This document shows positions 9,929 through 21,895 of a stretch of DNA of 64,000 bases, in pieces. How positions within the stretch are numbered: the first letter of the stretch is position 1; each line of letters begins with the position of its first letter. The notes beneath the pieces were generated by a model. That model saw only the letters and a program-made list of their open reading frames with translations. It had not been told where the DNA came from and ran no database searches. Where the stretch lies: the NCBI GenBank assembly GCA_030272585.1, contig BSYQ01000007.1, forward strand, positions 4,902,001-4,966,000, in the 5' to 3' direction. The DNA comes from Bryopsis sp. KO-2023. Taxonomy: Eukaryota > Chlorophyta > Ulvophyceae > Bryopsidales > Bryopsidaceae. The translations under genes and the position numbers were made by a program.

Positions 9929-10089
9929 CTCATGACACCTCCACAGAACACAAACCATACGATTTCTGTCAAGAAACCTTCGATGGCATGCAGAAAAGAA
10001 CCCTCAAATGGAAAAAAAAACAACACTGACAGAACTTGTGGGAATTGGGTTTATCCTTGCAATCGAATGACTGAGCGGCTCTTGGAGTG

Positions 10090-13000
10090 TCAATGCCCTT
10101 CTGGCATTACACATAAATGTCGCATTGTTGGCCGACCGTGGGGGCAATTCCACGGAGCCTCCAGATCGGACAAGTTTTCCAAAATCGATTTCATTCGTTT
10201 CTTTGGTAGCGCCGTTCCGATCATTATGGAGCTCCGGCATGCACGCATAGCAAGCATTGTTCTCACACTGAAAAATAAAAATAGATAATTTTTTTAAAAC
10301 AAATATCGACAAAAAAGAGAGAAATACGAAAATGCCCATTTCACTTTTTTTTTAATGAAATGATGAGAGAACACTGGCTGCTATAAAGCACGTTTCTTTA
10401 AAGAGAATTTCATTGATATTTTTGAGTGTTATGTATGTGTGGTATACAAAAATAAACTAGCATAACAAAATTCATACCGTTAAGATATGTTTTCTGAAGG
10501 GGGGGAGGCAACATGGCAACATTTCTTTACCCCAACAAAATGCAAGCAAAACGAAAAAAAAAGGATTCGAGTCGAGACAAACTGTCTTAAACAAAAACAG
10601 TTTTCCCATTAAATAAGCAAGAGATCTGCCTGTCAATCGACCACGTGGGTTTTTTCCGTTTCTTCTTTATTAGGAGCACTCTGCCGTACCGCGATGGTCT
10701 GGGTATGTTGGCAGCGCTGGTCTTTTGTGAGGCCAAGCTCTTCCCGACAACCATCGATGAGCTTCTGTCCCCTTCTTGAATTTGAGCAGCCAATTCTGCA
10801 ACATCTTCTGTTCCGAACGCCGTCTTTTTGCTCAAAGGAATGGCACTCATTTTGAGTCTCCCATCTGAGGGGTCGTCGACGAACCGGAATCCGTTCTTTT
10901 CAAAAACATCCATGTTGGACCTGAAACACACAAGAAGCCGCCAGCACTCTTCATTATAATTCTAATTGGTTTCACAAGGCTTTCCTGCATATCAGCTTTG
11001 AAACTGACCAAGTCAATAACGAAAAACTAATCAATTGTGGCGAGAATCATATATGTAAGAATATAAGTATACATAAGTATATCTAAGCATCAGAAAACCG
11101 TTCCAGGATTGGTAAAAACAGCCAAACATGGAAAAATCCATATGGAAAATTTGGCACCGACCTCACGATCGACTCCTCCACAACCGACAGATTCAACGAA
11201 ACTGGACAGACCAAGGGCTGCTTCCCGATGGCTGTGGTGTTGACCAGTGTTTCGAAGTTTTTTTTTTCATCAGAGGCATGCTGATCCACAATGAACACGT
11301 CCCGATCGAGCTTGGCCAGGATGAATCCCAGATTGAATTGCCCGATCACTTGCATCTTTTTGAAATTTCGTTTTTCAAAAACTCGATTCAGCTCATCTGT
11401 CGCGCTGTCAAGGGTGGGTTTGGACAGCTTATCGTCACAAGCCTAGGAAAGAAAAAATAAAAATAAAAATAATATATGTACACATATCACATAATCCTAA
11501 AATATCACGCTAGGATCTGACGACAAGAATAAAAATAAATCAACTGTCTAATTGGACATCAAATTTTTAGAAACTGGGCCAGCATCTAGGGGGTTTGGAA
11601 AAAAAACCACCAAAAAAACACCACATAGCGAATTGACAGGCAGATAATTCTTGCTTGGGAAAAATTATGTGTTTAAATCTTCAAGCTGTCGGGCGACCCC
11701 CATTACCTGAAATGACGAACTGACAAATTCCGAAGAGGGGACATCCTCATCCATACTGTGATCATTCTGCCCTTTCAAGTTTTCCAGCTCTTCCTTCCAC
11801 ACCTCTCGAAGCTCCTCCATCGCAAAATCGATTCTCGCTTTGCCATCCTTTTCCTTTTTCACCATGGGCTTCGGCCCCAGTACACCTTGACCGGATTTCC
11901 CACAGAAACTGGATTGATTTGCTTGCGAAAAATCGTCCAGTTTTTCCTCAACCAAGGGAGTGGAGGCTGGATCATCTGTGGGCATGGGTGATATGGGGGT
12001 GTGCTGGGTGTGCTGGGTGTGCTGGCTATGCTTTGGCGGCTGTTCATTGACCTCAGGATTTGGGGAATTCTCGCAAATAGCTGCATTTGATTGTGTGGGA
12101 GCATTGTCCTGTGTTGGTTGCGTAGGCTCTGCATGGCGACACTACGAAACTGAATGTACTGCGGCAAAAAGAATCAACTTGGCTTTCACAGCACAACGCA
12201 TGGGATGGCATGGTGGGAAAATCTAATCTGTTAGTGCTCCTTCGAGAAAAAACTATAAATAAAACTTTAAAAAAAAATAAAATAAATAAATAAATATGTA
12301 ACAATAGGCAGCTTACGTCTTGTGCAGAACTCGTTGATGCTGGGTTGAATCGCCCTTCTTTTTCTGGGAGCCGAGTTCTTGAAAGGCGAGGGGCCACCCA
12401 GAGCAACACTTTTTTCAACACTTTTTTCAGCTGCAAAAGAGTCCAATGGTCGTTTGGAGCCAAGCTCCTCAGAAAATCCACTTTTCAGAGAGCTCGATGG
12501 ATGCGGAGGAGTCATAGGTGCACCGATACCTGACAAGCTAGAACAGGCACACCCAAAAATAAACACCCTCCCCGAAAGTCATGTTTGCTGTTAGATACGG
12601 AAACCTTCGCTTGCTGGCATGGCATTTCGGAGAGGAAAAATCACCTTCCAGAATTGCAAGCTTCCGGTTTGACATCCACCAAGTCGACATCGTCTTCAGA
12701 TTGTCCGGCACCATCATCAGCAATATCATCATTAGTAGTAGCACCGTTTTGGTGAGCCAGCAGTCCTTTCGCAACATCTTTTTTTAGGTTTTCTGATTGT
12801 TCATCCTCCATGTCAGTCTGTGAAGCATCAGCCATCTCCTCCTCCTCCTCCTCGGAGTCATCATCGCTCGGTTCGGACTCCTCCTGGTTACCGTTTGCTC
12901 CTCTGTCTGTCAGTTTTGATTTCTTACCTCCTTCCAAGCCTTTTTTGCTTCCGATTGGAGTCACTGCATAAGTGTAACGATTTGGCTCCCACATCTGCTG

Positions 13001-15882
13001 TGCGGCCTATTGTTGCAACCAAGCAACGAAAAAAGATTCTCTTCAGTCCGTCTGCTTTTCTCTCCTTCACAATTTTCAGTTTTAAGCAAAAAATTCAAGA
13101 AGGGACGATCTGTGCATTTGCTTTGAGATCATTAAGAAAAATCTGGAAAGAAAATGGAATGTGGAAGAAAAGTGAAAAATGGGGACTTGGTTTTGTTAGA
13201 TGGGGATGAAATTAGTCAAGTGCTTAATAACACAAAGGCCTTTTTTGAGAGTATTTCGTCTATTATTGGTCGAGTGATTTTATTATTCAAAATATATTTC
13301 CAATCCTCTATTCGAACATGGTTACAACAACCTTCAACAAAAAATTTCAAACAAATCCAATTCATTTAAGGGTTTTGTTTTTTTTCCGCACTCACTGCTT
13401 GCAAAGCATCCAAAAGAGCGCCTTCATCCTCCAGAAAAACGGTCCGCTTATCTGGAGTGACATTCACATCCGTGGATTCATGAGGGACGATAAAATTGAG
13501 GAAAGCGATGGGTTTTCCAGGTGGACCCGCCAAACTCGACAAAGATCGAAAGGCATCGTTCAGCAGTCGAGCAACCTGACAACACATTCATTCATTCTAT
13601 GCTCTTTAAAACAGTTTTGTGCAAGTAAGCGTCAGTGCGACCATCCAGGTTTTCTCAAGCATTGGGTTGATTGATTATTTACTGTGGATAAATGAAGACG
13701 GATAAGTAGGCAGTGTGATTCTCAGGAAAATTTTATTGGTGTGTGTGTGTTTTTTTTCTGCCTACTTTTGGCAGATCGACTGGCCTCCCATTCAGGTAAA
13801 AGAACTGCCTTTCACCACACAGCCCGATCACTTGGTTGTCCTTCGAGACATGCCTGCAAAAAGCAATGGTAAAAGTTTTTAAGAAATCAACACTCCTCTT
13901 TCGCAATATAATTTAATTTAAATTAAATTAAATTAAATTAAATAAATCCCATACACACAGAAAGAGCGGAATTGTGTGGTGAGCTTGTTGGTGTCGATAC
14001 ATATGATGTATATATGAGTTTTGCAGGGGTAGTGAAAAAAGCGACCGTCTCGATCAAATCCATAAGGATGAAAGAAGTGTTATGGAATCCATCATTTACT
14101 TATTTTTTCAAATTCTACCCAATGATTTGGCCTCCATTCGGCAACTCAACCTCCAGCGGGGCTAAGCTATTTGCAACTTTTCGTCCGAAGAGGACTCCGA
14201 TGTTTTCCAGAATCGATGAACCAGCCTTGGTCACGAAAACACTGGTCCGAGGATTCGAACGCACCTATCCACGGCCAAATCATTTAATTTTTTGAACTTA
14301 ACACCACCACAAATTGATGGTATATTTATCAGCCCTTCACTCTTATTATGACAAGGATTTTCAAAACGTTCGCTTACCACTTGATGGTTTACAAAAATTA
14401 AAAATTTCAGTTTTAAAAAAATAGAAATAGAAAGGGCAGGAGAATTTATTTGCAGGGATGACTATGATGCATGTATATGGAGGTTCACCTGGTTTGAACA
14501 GACGATTCGAGCATTTACCGACATGATTGCGTAAGCTTGCAAAACTTGTAGCATTTTTGTGTATTCCCTTTTCAGATTTCGTTTGATTTCCTGTCGGGGA
14601 AAAAAAAAAAAAAAAAACAAAAAAAAACTTTAAATTAATTCAAAAAAAGCCGAAGATAAATTGAAGACACATATATCGACATCTCACATCAAGTCATTTC
14701 TCAACTTAAAGCGCCATACTTTTTTTTTCTGATTTTTCTTTTTTTTCAAAAAAAAATTTGCTCATGCTTATCACAATCTCCGATGCATTTCTGACCACAA
14801 AAAATGCTCGACAAAATCATGGGAAACTTTTTTCTTTTCTTTTTTTTTCAATTTTCACATTTTGATTAGACATCAAAGGGGAAAAAAAACAAGCAAGCCT
14901 ATGGAATTTTTTTTACTCACCTTATATCTGACTGGAAGAGTTTTAAATATGTTAGCAACCGAAACAGATGTGCCGACCCCCCTTGCGATTTGCGTGGATT
15001 GGTGGATTTCGCCATTCTTTTTGTATTCGATTTTTCTGCCCACAACTCGATCGGCAGTTCTTGTAGTGATGGTCAAATCAGATATACAACTGAGGCTGCT
15101 CAGAGCTTCTCCTCTGAATCCAAAAGTGGTCACAGTCTGACAAAACAAAGCAAAATTTATTACCACAATCATGGGAAAACTAATCGATTAGCACCCCTTC
15201 AATGATGGAAAAAGCAGGAGAAGTTTGTTGGTGTTTGTTTTTCAAAAGAAACGAAATCACAAGGTTGAATTTGAATTAGAAGGAATGAAAGCTGCACATA
15301 TCGCTAGCTTTGATGTGTTGAAAGGTTTCTGAACAAAACTGTCCACTTCCTGTGAGAAAAAAAAGCATTGGCTGAAAATTGACAGAAATCAAGGTTGCAC
15401 TCACAGAACACAAGGGGAATTTCTCAGATCGATTCCCAAAGATGAAATTATATGATATCCTTTTTCGTAAAAGCATCCACTGCTGCATTTCCCTAATAGA
15501 TATTATGAAAAGGCCTTTTTATACCTTCAGGTCGGAAAACTCCTCGATTTTTGAAGTGTGGTGTCGAAGAGTGAGAGCTTCGAAATTTTCAGGGGTTATG
15601 CCTGAGCCGTTGTCGCAGACTTCGATCAACTCCGACCCGTGCTCCCTGAGGCGAACCTTTGAACGAAAGAAAAAACAAAAAAAAGAGTCTATAACAGCCT
15701 AACCGAGCAACATAAACGCAGATGCTCATATCCTCGATTCCAAACAATACCTCGATAACTGTCGCTCCGGAATCGAGGGCGTTTTCTACGAGTTCCTTGA
15801 CGGCTGACGCCAAGTTCAAGACGACTTGACCGGAGCATAGCCTATGCACCGACGCTCCCGATATCGCTTTGATTTCTGCCAT
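10090..15882 (-). CDS. PMS2: DNA mismatch repair protein PMS2 (MutL alpha subunit), 13 exons
   Basis: PMS2 pairs with MLH1 as MutL-alpha, the ATP- and PCNA-controlled nickase of nuclear mismatch repair. The exons in gene order are 15751-15882, 15525-15656, 14921-15136, 14489-14590, 14119-14264, 13766-13853, 13396-13575, 12645-13006, 12317-12537, 11707-12128, 11162-11442, 10690-10920 and 10090-10267; phases close and give 896 residues, against 862 in human. GHKL ATPase motifs are visible: [12 protein letters not shown] (about 29-40), DNGSGI (about 60) and [12 protein letters not shown] (about 92). The linker is acidic and has three QHT repeats. The C-terminal endonuclease keeps [12 protein letters not shown] (about 720), and the last exon carries the metal-site motifs ACRSS and [10 protein letters not shown]. 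The last exon is easily missed, because the preceding exon reads on into the intron past a GTACGG donor. Some donors are weak (GTCGGT, GTACGG). The gene starts 809 bp from the divergent cysteine-repeat gene. Confidence 0.96.
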
Positions 15883-16691
15883 CGGGCTCTCTTCTCCTGT
15901 TAGATTCTGGCAACTCGAGACTGGAGGGGGACCTCGTATTAGTCACTACTTGGGAATAGGAAATTTCAAAAAATTATCGTCAATCGTTGTGAAGGGAGGG
16001 GGTGCTTCAAATCTCTTCCAGTGCATTTTCCAGTGGCGGTTGGCCGCCATTTTGGGGCTGTTAAAATTTCCATGGCGAAATTCGGCGATTAACAAAACTC
16101 CTGGAGAAACACTTGAAGGACAAAAAAACTCGCGACTGCGTGGCTGTTACCCACAAAACCTGCCTCCAGAAAACACTCCAAATCTTCTTGAAAACCGAAC
16201 AAACAAATCAAATAAAACCAAAGGGACGCTTGGACTGGTGTTGTGGCTAAATGAACTTCGTCCTACGAATGCAATTTAGTTTTACCAGCAGCCACATTGG
16301 CCTTCCAGAGAAATTCTGGGCAGTACAGGGTGGCTGTAAAAAAAATGTAATCATGCCAACAAAAAAAAAAAAAAAAATCCAAGGAAGCAATGACCTCCAC
16401 CATGACACCACCCCAAACCGCCTTGAAGGTCAGCCTCCATGATTTTTTTTCTTTTCCAAATTAGGGGGTAGCAGGCCCCTTTCCACAGAATCAACACTGA
16501 CCTTCGCTCAACGTCCAACATCGCCCAAGTCCGAAGTGCGGTCTGGTAAATATCATTGTCCGACATGAGCACCAACGAGAAGCGCCCCCCTCTCCTCCGA
16601 ACAACAAAAGAGAAATCGACCTATCGCTTTTCCATCTGCGCTGCTGCTACTAGTCCCCAGGCTTCGAGCCTCCGTCGCTACCACAGTCCTC
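15883..16691. promoter_or_regulatory. Divergent promoter region between PMS2 and the cysteine-repeat gene
   Basis: This 809-bp spacer separates two start codons that point away from each other, so it should hold both promoters and 5' UTRs. It contains an A17 run near 16362 and a T run near 16443. I see no TATA box in a convincing position. Open frames here look like chance. Confidence 0.5.
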
Positions 16692-19600
16692 ATGGGTGGA
16701 TCGACTCACAACGCCTCGCCACACACGTTACTTCGCCGCCAGCACAACGGCGGCGGCGGAATTTCCATGACAATCATTTCGATCCTACTGTTACTCTCGT
16801 CAGCGCAGGCGGCTCGACCTTCTTCCCAGTTCAGCGTCCTAGAGAGCACTATCAAGGACAAGCAAGTCTCCTCCGTTCCGTGGCGTGACGCGTACAGATT
16901 GACGCCCAGGCAGTGCGCCGCCCTGAATGAAATTGCGCTGAACGCGACTCCGGATTGTGATTCGGCGCTGGATCAAGGTGCATGTGAATCATGCTACGGA
17001 TCCGAGACCACCTCCGACGAAGTCAAGAAAAGCATGTGCGCCAAATGCGCGAACTCGAAGGACCCCTACATGTGCAACTCTTGTCTGTCATCGTACATTA
17101 CTCCTTGGCTGAAGGCGAGTTGGAACATTTTTGGAGTGAAGTTTGCCCAGGGTGGCTTTGAATTGCTGACACTAATGGATTTCCTGTTGGTTATACTGAG
17201 AGGATCAAGAAGTCAGTATAGCCAGGCAGAATTTTTTGTGAAGTTTATTTTGTTTCAGGCTGAAGAAGCCCCTGGAGCCTGCCATGGGGTATTTTTTCCT
17301 TCCAATTTTTCTTTTTTGGTTGATAATGGAGTGGCAGCTCCTCACAAGGCTTCCTTTAGAAACGCCTGTAAATGCTGTGGTGCTGTCGAGACCAGAGTGG
17401 CGTTTTTCTTTTGGGCGGATCTCTTCTGTCATGCAATTTTGCCAAATTTTTTTTTCTTCTGTGGATGGGTCTGTTTTCGATGGTACTCCCAAGGCTGAAA
17501 AGCTCCTGTACCGCATGTGCACCAGGAAGTCAGATGTGTTGAGTGTGCCAATTCCATCAACCCCAGCGCTTGCAACAATTGCCTGACCAGAACTGCAAGC
17601 GACCACGTCAAGCAAACGGAGTGTCTGAAGTGCACTGCTTCCAAGGATCCCTGGGCCTGCAATGCTTGCTTGAGTTACCCGATCGAGGATGATACCAAAC
17701 TGAGCTGTGCTGATTGTGCCAACACTGAGCACGCTTGGGACTGCAATACTTGCATTTCCAGCAATGCCTCAGAGAAAACCAAAAAGGAAGGGTGCCCTAA
17801 GTGTGCTAAGTCCAAAGATCCTCCCAAATGTAATTATTGTTTGACTCAGGTACAACAAAAGCCATATGAACGTATGCATGTGGGGAGGATTGGGTAGGGA
17901 TTCGATCTAGTGAGCCTTTCAAGAATTCACAAAGATACCGTAAAGGAGTTTGGTGCCAGGGGGTCGATTCTTTTGAACGTTGTGATTTCGTGGAAATCTG
18001 AATTGCTCTTTTTTTTTGGGGGTATATGATTCCATTACTAGGGATTCATTGCCATGCACCCTTTTTTCAAGACAGTGATTTTCACTCTTGAAAAAACCAT
18101 TTGAATCGGTGGGGGCAGCAGCGATCGGATTTGTCCACTGCACTCCATTACTCTGTGCCATTCTTTTTACTCTCATTTCCCTGGTAAACTTTCTGCGATC
18201 TCTGCTGAGTTCCTTGAATGAAAAAGAATTCAAAAAAAATGTGTTGTTTGTGCTGCAAAGGCTTTCGAGGAAGAATTGAAGGTGAAGATGTGCACACAGT
18301 GTGCCGATTCGCCCCATCCAGACGAATGCAATGGCTGTTTGGCCTCCGATCTTGGCGTCTATGTGAAAGAGAACCTGTGTTTGGACTGTGCGGGGAGTTC
18401 GAATTCCACGATGTGCAATCAATGCTTAAGACTGGGCATGAGCGATACTGTCAAAACGTCATGCCTTGATTGCAGCGAGAGTTCCGATCCTGGGATGTGC
18501 AGCCATTGTTTGACTCAGGTAAGATAATTTGAACTTTTTTTCAGATCAAATGCCAGTTTTTCTCAGAAAACAAGTTCAAATTATCCTAACATCTAGAAGT
18601 TATGATTTGGCTTTGCTAGGACTCAGAAATTAACCTTTTTTTTTTTTTTTTTGGGGGGGGGGGAGAACCTGAAACTGCACGTGGTGATGTCTTAATTTGA
18701 GCAATTTTTGCTTAGGCGGTCACCGATGAGCTGAAGATCACTACCTGTGCGAAATGCATGGAGACTCCCCACCCGAATGCCTGCATCCATTGCCTTTCTT
18801 TTGCCGTAGAGGACTCTATCAAGGAGGAACATTGCCCCCTGTGTGCAGCAACCCCTGAGCCATACAAATGCACAGAATGCCTTGCATCGGTAGGTTTTTT
18901 CCCCATTTCCATCTCCTAGAAGGAAACGTGCTCTTCTCAAGAGTCCGTTGATACACCAGGGTTTATAGATTTTGTATCAATGCTTGTGGCAGCATATATT
19001 GTTTTTATGAATCGACTGTTGGAATTGGCCTGCCATATCTCATCTGAAACACTTTGCCTTTTTGCCGTTAAAAAAAATAATAAAAACTTTGCCGTTCAAA
19101 AAAAATAAAAAAAGGGGGGCATCTTCAGTTTCCTTTGATTCTGGAGTGTTGGTTTTTGTTCCCAGGCGATTACTGATTTTCTCAAGTTGAAATTGTGCGC
19201 TCAATGTGCGGGGACTAAAAATCCTGCAGAGTGCAACGGATGCCTCACTTCAGCGGTCACCGACTCCGTCAAAGAGGAATACTGTTTGACGTGTTCAGAC
19301 ACTGGTATGCGATAAATCCACAACACATGCTCCTTCCAAGAAATCATCATTTAAAAACACATCCATTCAGACAATCAAGCATTCTTTTGTGCCAACTGTG
19401 TGGAGATAGAACGAATCAAATGTTCCAACAGGATTAGCTTCTGGGTTTATGTATGTACTGTTTGCATCGTTTGTTGGTGGTGGTTTACGGTGTTTTGGCA
19501 TTGGGTGCAGCTGACCCTGCGATGTGCAATGAGTGCTTGAGAAGTGCAATCACGGATGATATTAAACCAACCTGTCCGGTATGTGCTAACAGCACAAATC

Positions 19601-21895
19601 CTTCCATCTGCAATCATTGCCTGCTGCAGGTAAGTTCGAAGGTTGAAAAACTCCACATGATTCATAAATGAATCAATCCAACCACACATGATCATCTGAG
19701 TTTATAGCATCAGTTTTTTTGTCATTCCATTCCGGTGCATGGTGTGATGCATTCGCTCAAAATAGGAACAAACGGGGATTATTCGGGTTATTTTTTCATT
19801 CGTTAGGCAATCCATGATGACTTGAAGGCGACATCGTGTCCCGATTGCACGGGCACTCAGAACCCCGATGTGTGCGTTGCATGTTTGAGCAACGCCGTCA
19901 AAGATCACATCAAAAAAAGCTCCTGCAGAGAATGCGCCAACACGCCGCATCCTTGGGAGTGCGCGGCATGCCTGCAGCAAGCCATGGAAGACGAGCTGAA
20001 GGAGACGATGTGCCCTCAATGCGCTCGAACCTCGGATCCCGCCGAATGCAGTGGATGCTTGCAGTCCGCCATAGAGCCCGATGTGAAACTGATCAATTGC
20101 TTGCCGTGCGCTGACTCGAAAAACGCGACTCTGTGTAACGCTTGTCTGCGCCAGGCCATCACAGACCCCATCAAGGATTCATGCCCGAGATGCACCAACA
20201 GTAACGAACCCGAAATGTGCTCCCACTGCCTCGCACAGGTGATCTATTTATGATATGCATGCACATGCGTTTTCAACGACATGCATGCATTTTTCATCAG
20301 CATCAGGGAAAAGGAGAATGGCTTTTTTTTCATGGTCGACATTTCCCACATAGACAAACGAAGAATATATGTTCCAGGCAAAATCGATGTTTTCAAATGA
20401 ACAAATGATCTGAATTATTCATTATGATTCTTCTAACAGATTGCTTGATGTATTCTGTTTGCATTGGGGGGGGGTAGGCCTTTGATGATGATTTGAAGGC
20501 CTCAATGTGTCCAGCGTGTGCCGAAACCAAGCACATTGAATCCTGCGTGCACTGTCTGACAACAGCCATAGAAAATCCTCTGAAAGAGGGGTCTTGCCCA
20601 AAATGTGCCAACACCCCAAAACCATGGGACTGCGTGTATTGCCTGACACAAGTGAGCCCGGGCTCAAGAATGTGAATTTGACAAATTCTGGAACAAAAAG
20701 GAAAATAAAACCATTGTTCAGTTCCTTCCAATTGATCTGAAAGTAGCCAAAAAAAACTTGTGTGTGTATACAGGCTGCCACAGATGAAATCAAGGTTGAT
20801 CTGTGTCCAGGTTGCGCGTACAGTGGTGATGTGGCCCAGTGCAATGGATGTGTAAACTCTGCAGTGGAAGACACGGTGAAAAAGGAGTTGTGCCTGCCCT
20901 GTGCCAATTCGGGTGACCCTGCGATGTGCAGCGATTGTCTCCGCCAGGCGATCACAAACGAAGTCAAATATGCATGTCCCACTTGTGCAGATGGGCCAGA
21001 CCCGAAGACATGCACCTACTGTCTCAATCAGGTGATTGGGGACTGGCTTGATACCCCTCCTCCATCAATGTGTTTTGAGTACTGACCCGAGCTCAGCAAT
21101 TTATTCTCTTCCAATCATAGACATGAATCCATTGGGGGGTGCCGCTCAGAAACGATTGTGGTGACACTGATTTTCTTAGTGCAGGCGTTCAATGATACCC
21201 TGAAAGCAACTGCATGTCCAAGATGCACGGAGAGCAAACACCCCGAGGCATGCACTCATTGCATGTCGTACGCCGCCACAGACGAAATTAAGGATGCCTA
21301 TTGCCATGTTTGCTCGGATACGAAAAACCCATGGGAGTGCTCCAGATGCTTGACGTTTGCGATCACGGATGAACTGAAGTCCGTCTGTGCAACTTGCGGG
21401 GATGTGGAAGAGGCTGGCCATTGCGCATCCTGTTTGACTCAGGTTCGCACCTTCTTTCAAACCGAGCCCAAGTCTCGGGGGGGGGGGTGGAGGGGATTTT
21501 ATGGAAAGAAAATGTTGCATGTGATGACTTGTAATGTCCTGCAGGCCTTCGACGAGTCGCTGAAAGAGAGCATGTGCCCTGCGTGCGCCTCCACTGGAAA
21601 CGTGGAGATGTGCAATCATTGTTTGACCTACGCCATCGACTCGGGCGTCAAGGAGAAGTTCTGCGCGAGCTGTGCAAACACGTCGGAGGTGAGCGTGTGT
21701 AATTCTTGCTTGACGTATGCAATCCCCAACGAGCAAAAGCACATGTGTGTGATGTGTTCTCAACTGGACGATGCCAACAAATGCACCGATTGCTTGACGT
21801 CGGCGACCTTGAGCGCGGAGGAAAAGGAGGAGTTATGCCCAAAGGAGAGGCTTTCGATGCTTCACTCGTTCTGTGGAATGGAGGAGCCCTACTAG
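16692..21895 (+). CDS. Secreted protein of ~29 tandem CxxC-x8-CxxC repeats, 11 exons
   Basis: Exons: 16692-17114, 17526-17849, 18261-18518, 18716-18889, 19166-19304, 19511-19629, 19807-20238, 20478-20651, 20774-21031, 21185-21442 and 21545-21895, giving 969 residues. All junctions are phase 0 except one phase-1 junction (19304/19511). Met26 (16767) starts a clean signal peptide, MTIISILLLLSSAQA, and may be the true start. After a spacer of about 60 residues, the protein is one repeat array. The unit is A-[IVF]-x-D-x-[LIV]-K-x3-C-x2-C-A-x-[ST]-x2-P-x2-C-x2-C-L-x2, 28-29 residues with four cysteines, repeated about 29 times; the first copy is degenerate. The tail is short and charged, with no transmembrane or GPI-type segment, so secretion as a soluble or wall/matrix protein is likely. 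The CxxC pairs could form disulfides or bind metal. I recognise no described family; CxxC-rich surface proteins of other protists are only a loose analogy. Intron 1 is best read as GC-AG. Confidence 0.88.
18523..18585 (+). other. 14-bp perfect inverted repeat just inside a 5' splice site
   Basis: GATAATTTGAACTT (18523-18536) pairs exactly with AAGTTCAAATTATC (18572-18585) across a 35-base loop. The stem starts four bases after the GT of the intron that follows exon 3 of the cysteine-repeat gene. In RNA it would fold next to the donor and could affect splicing, which is an inference. Confidence 0.7.

Noticed and set aside
10587-10931. PMS2 ending in a basic tail at 10587
   Set aside because: The frame runs into the intron. 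The GTACGG donor joins the exon to 10090-10267, which carries the conserved ACRSS and CPHGRP motifs.
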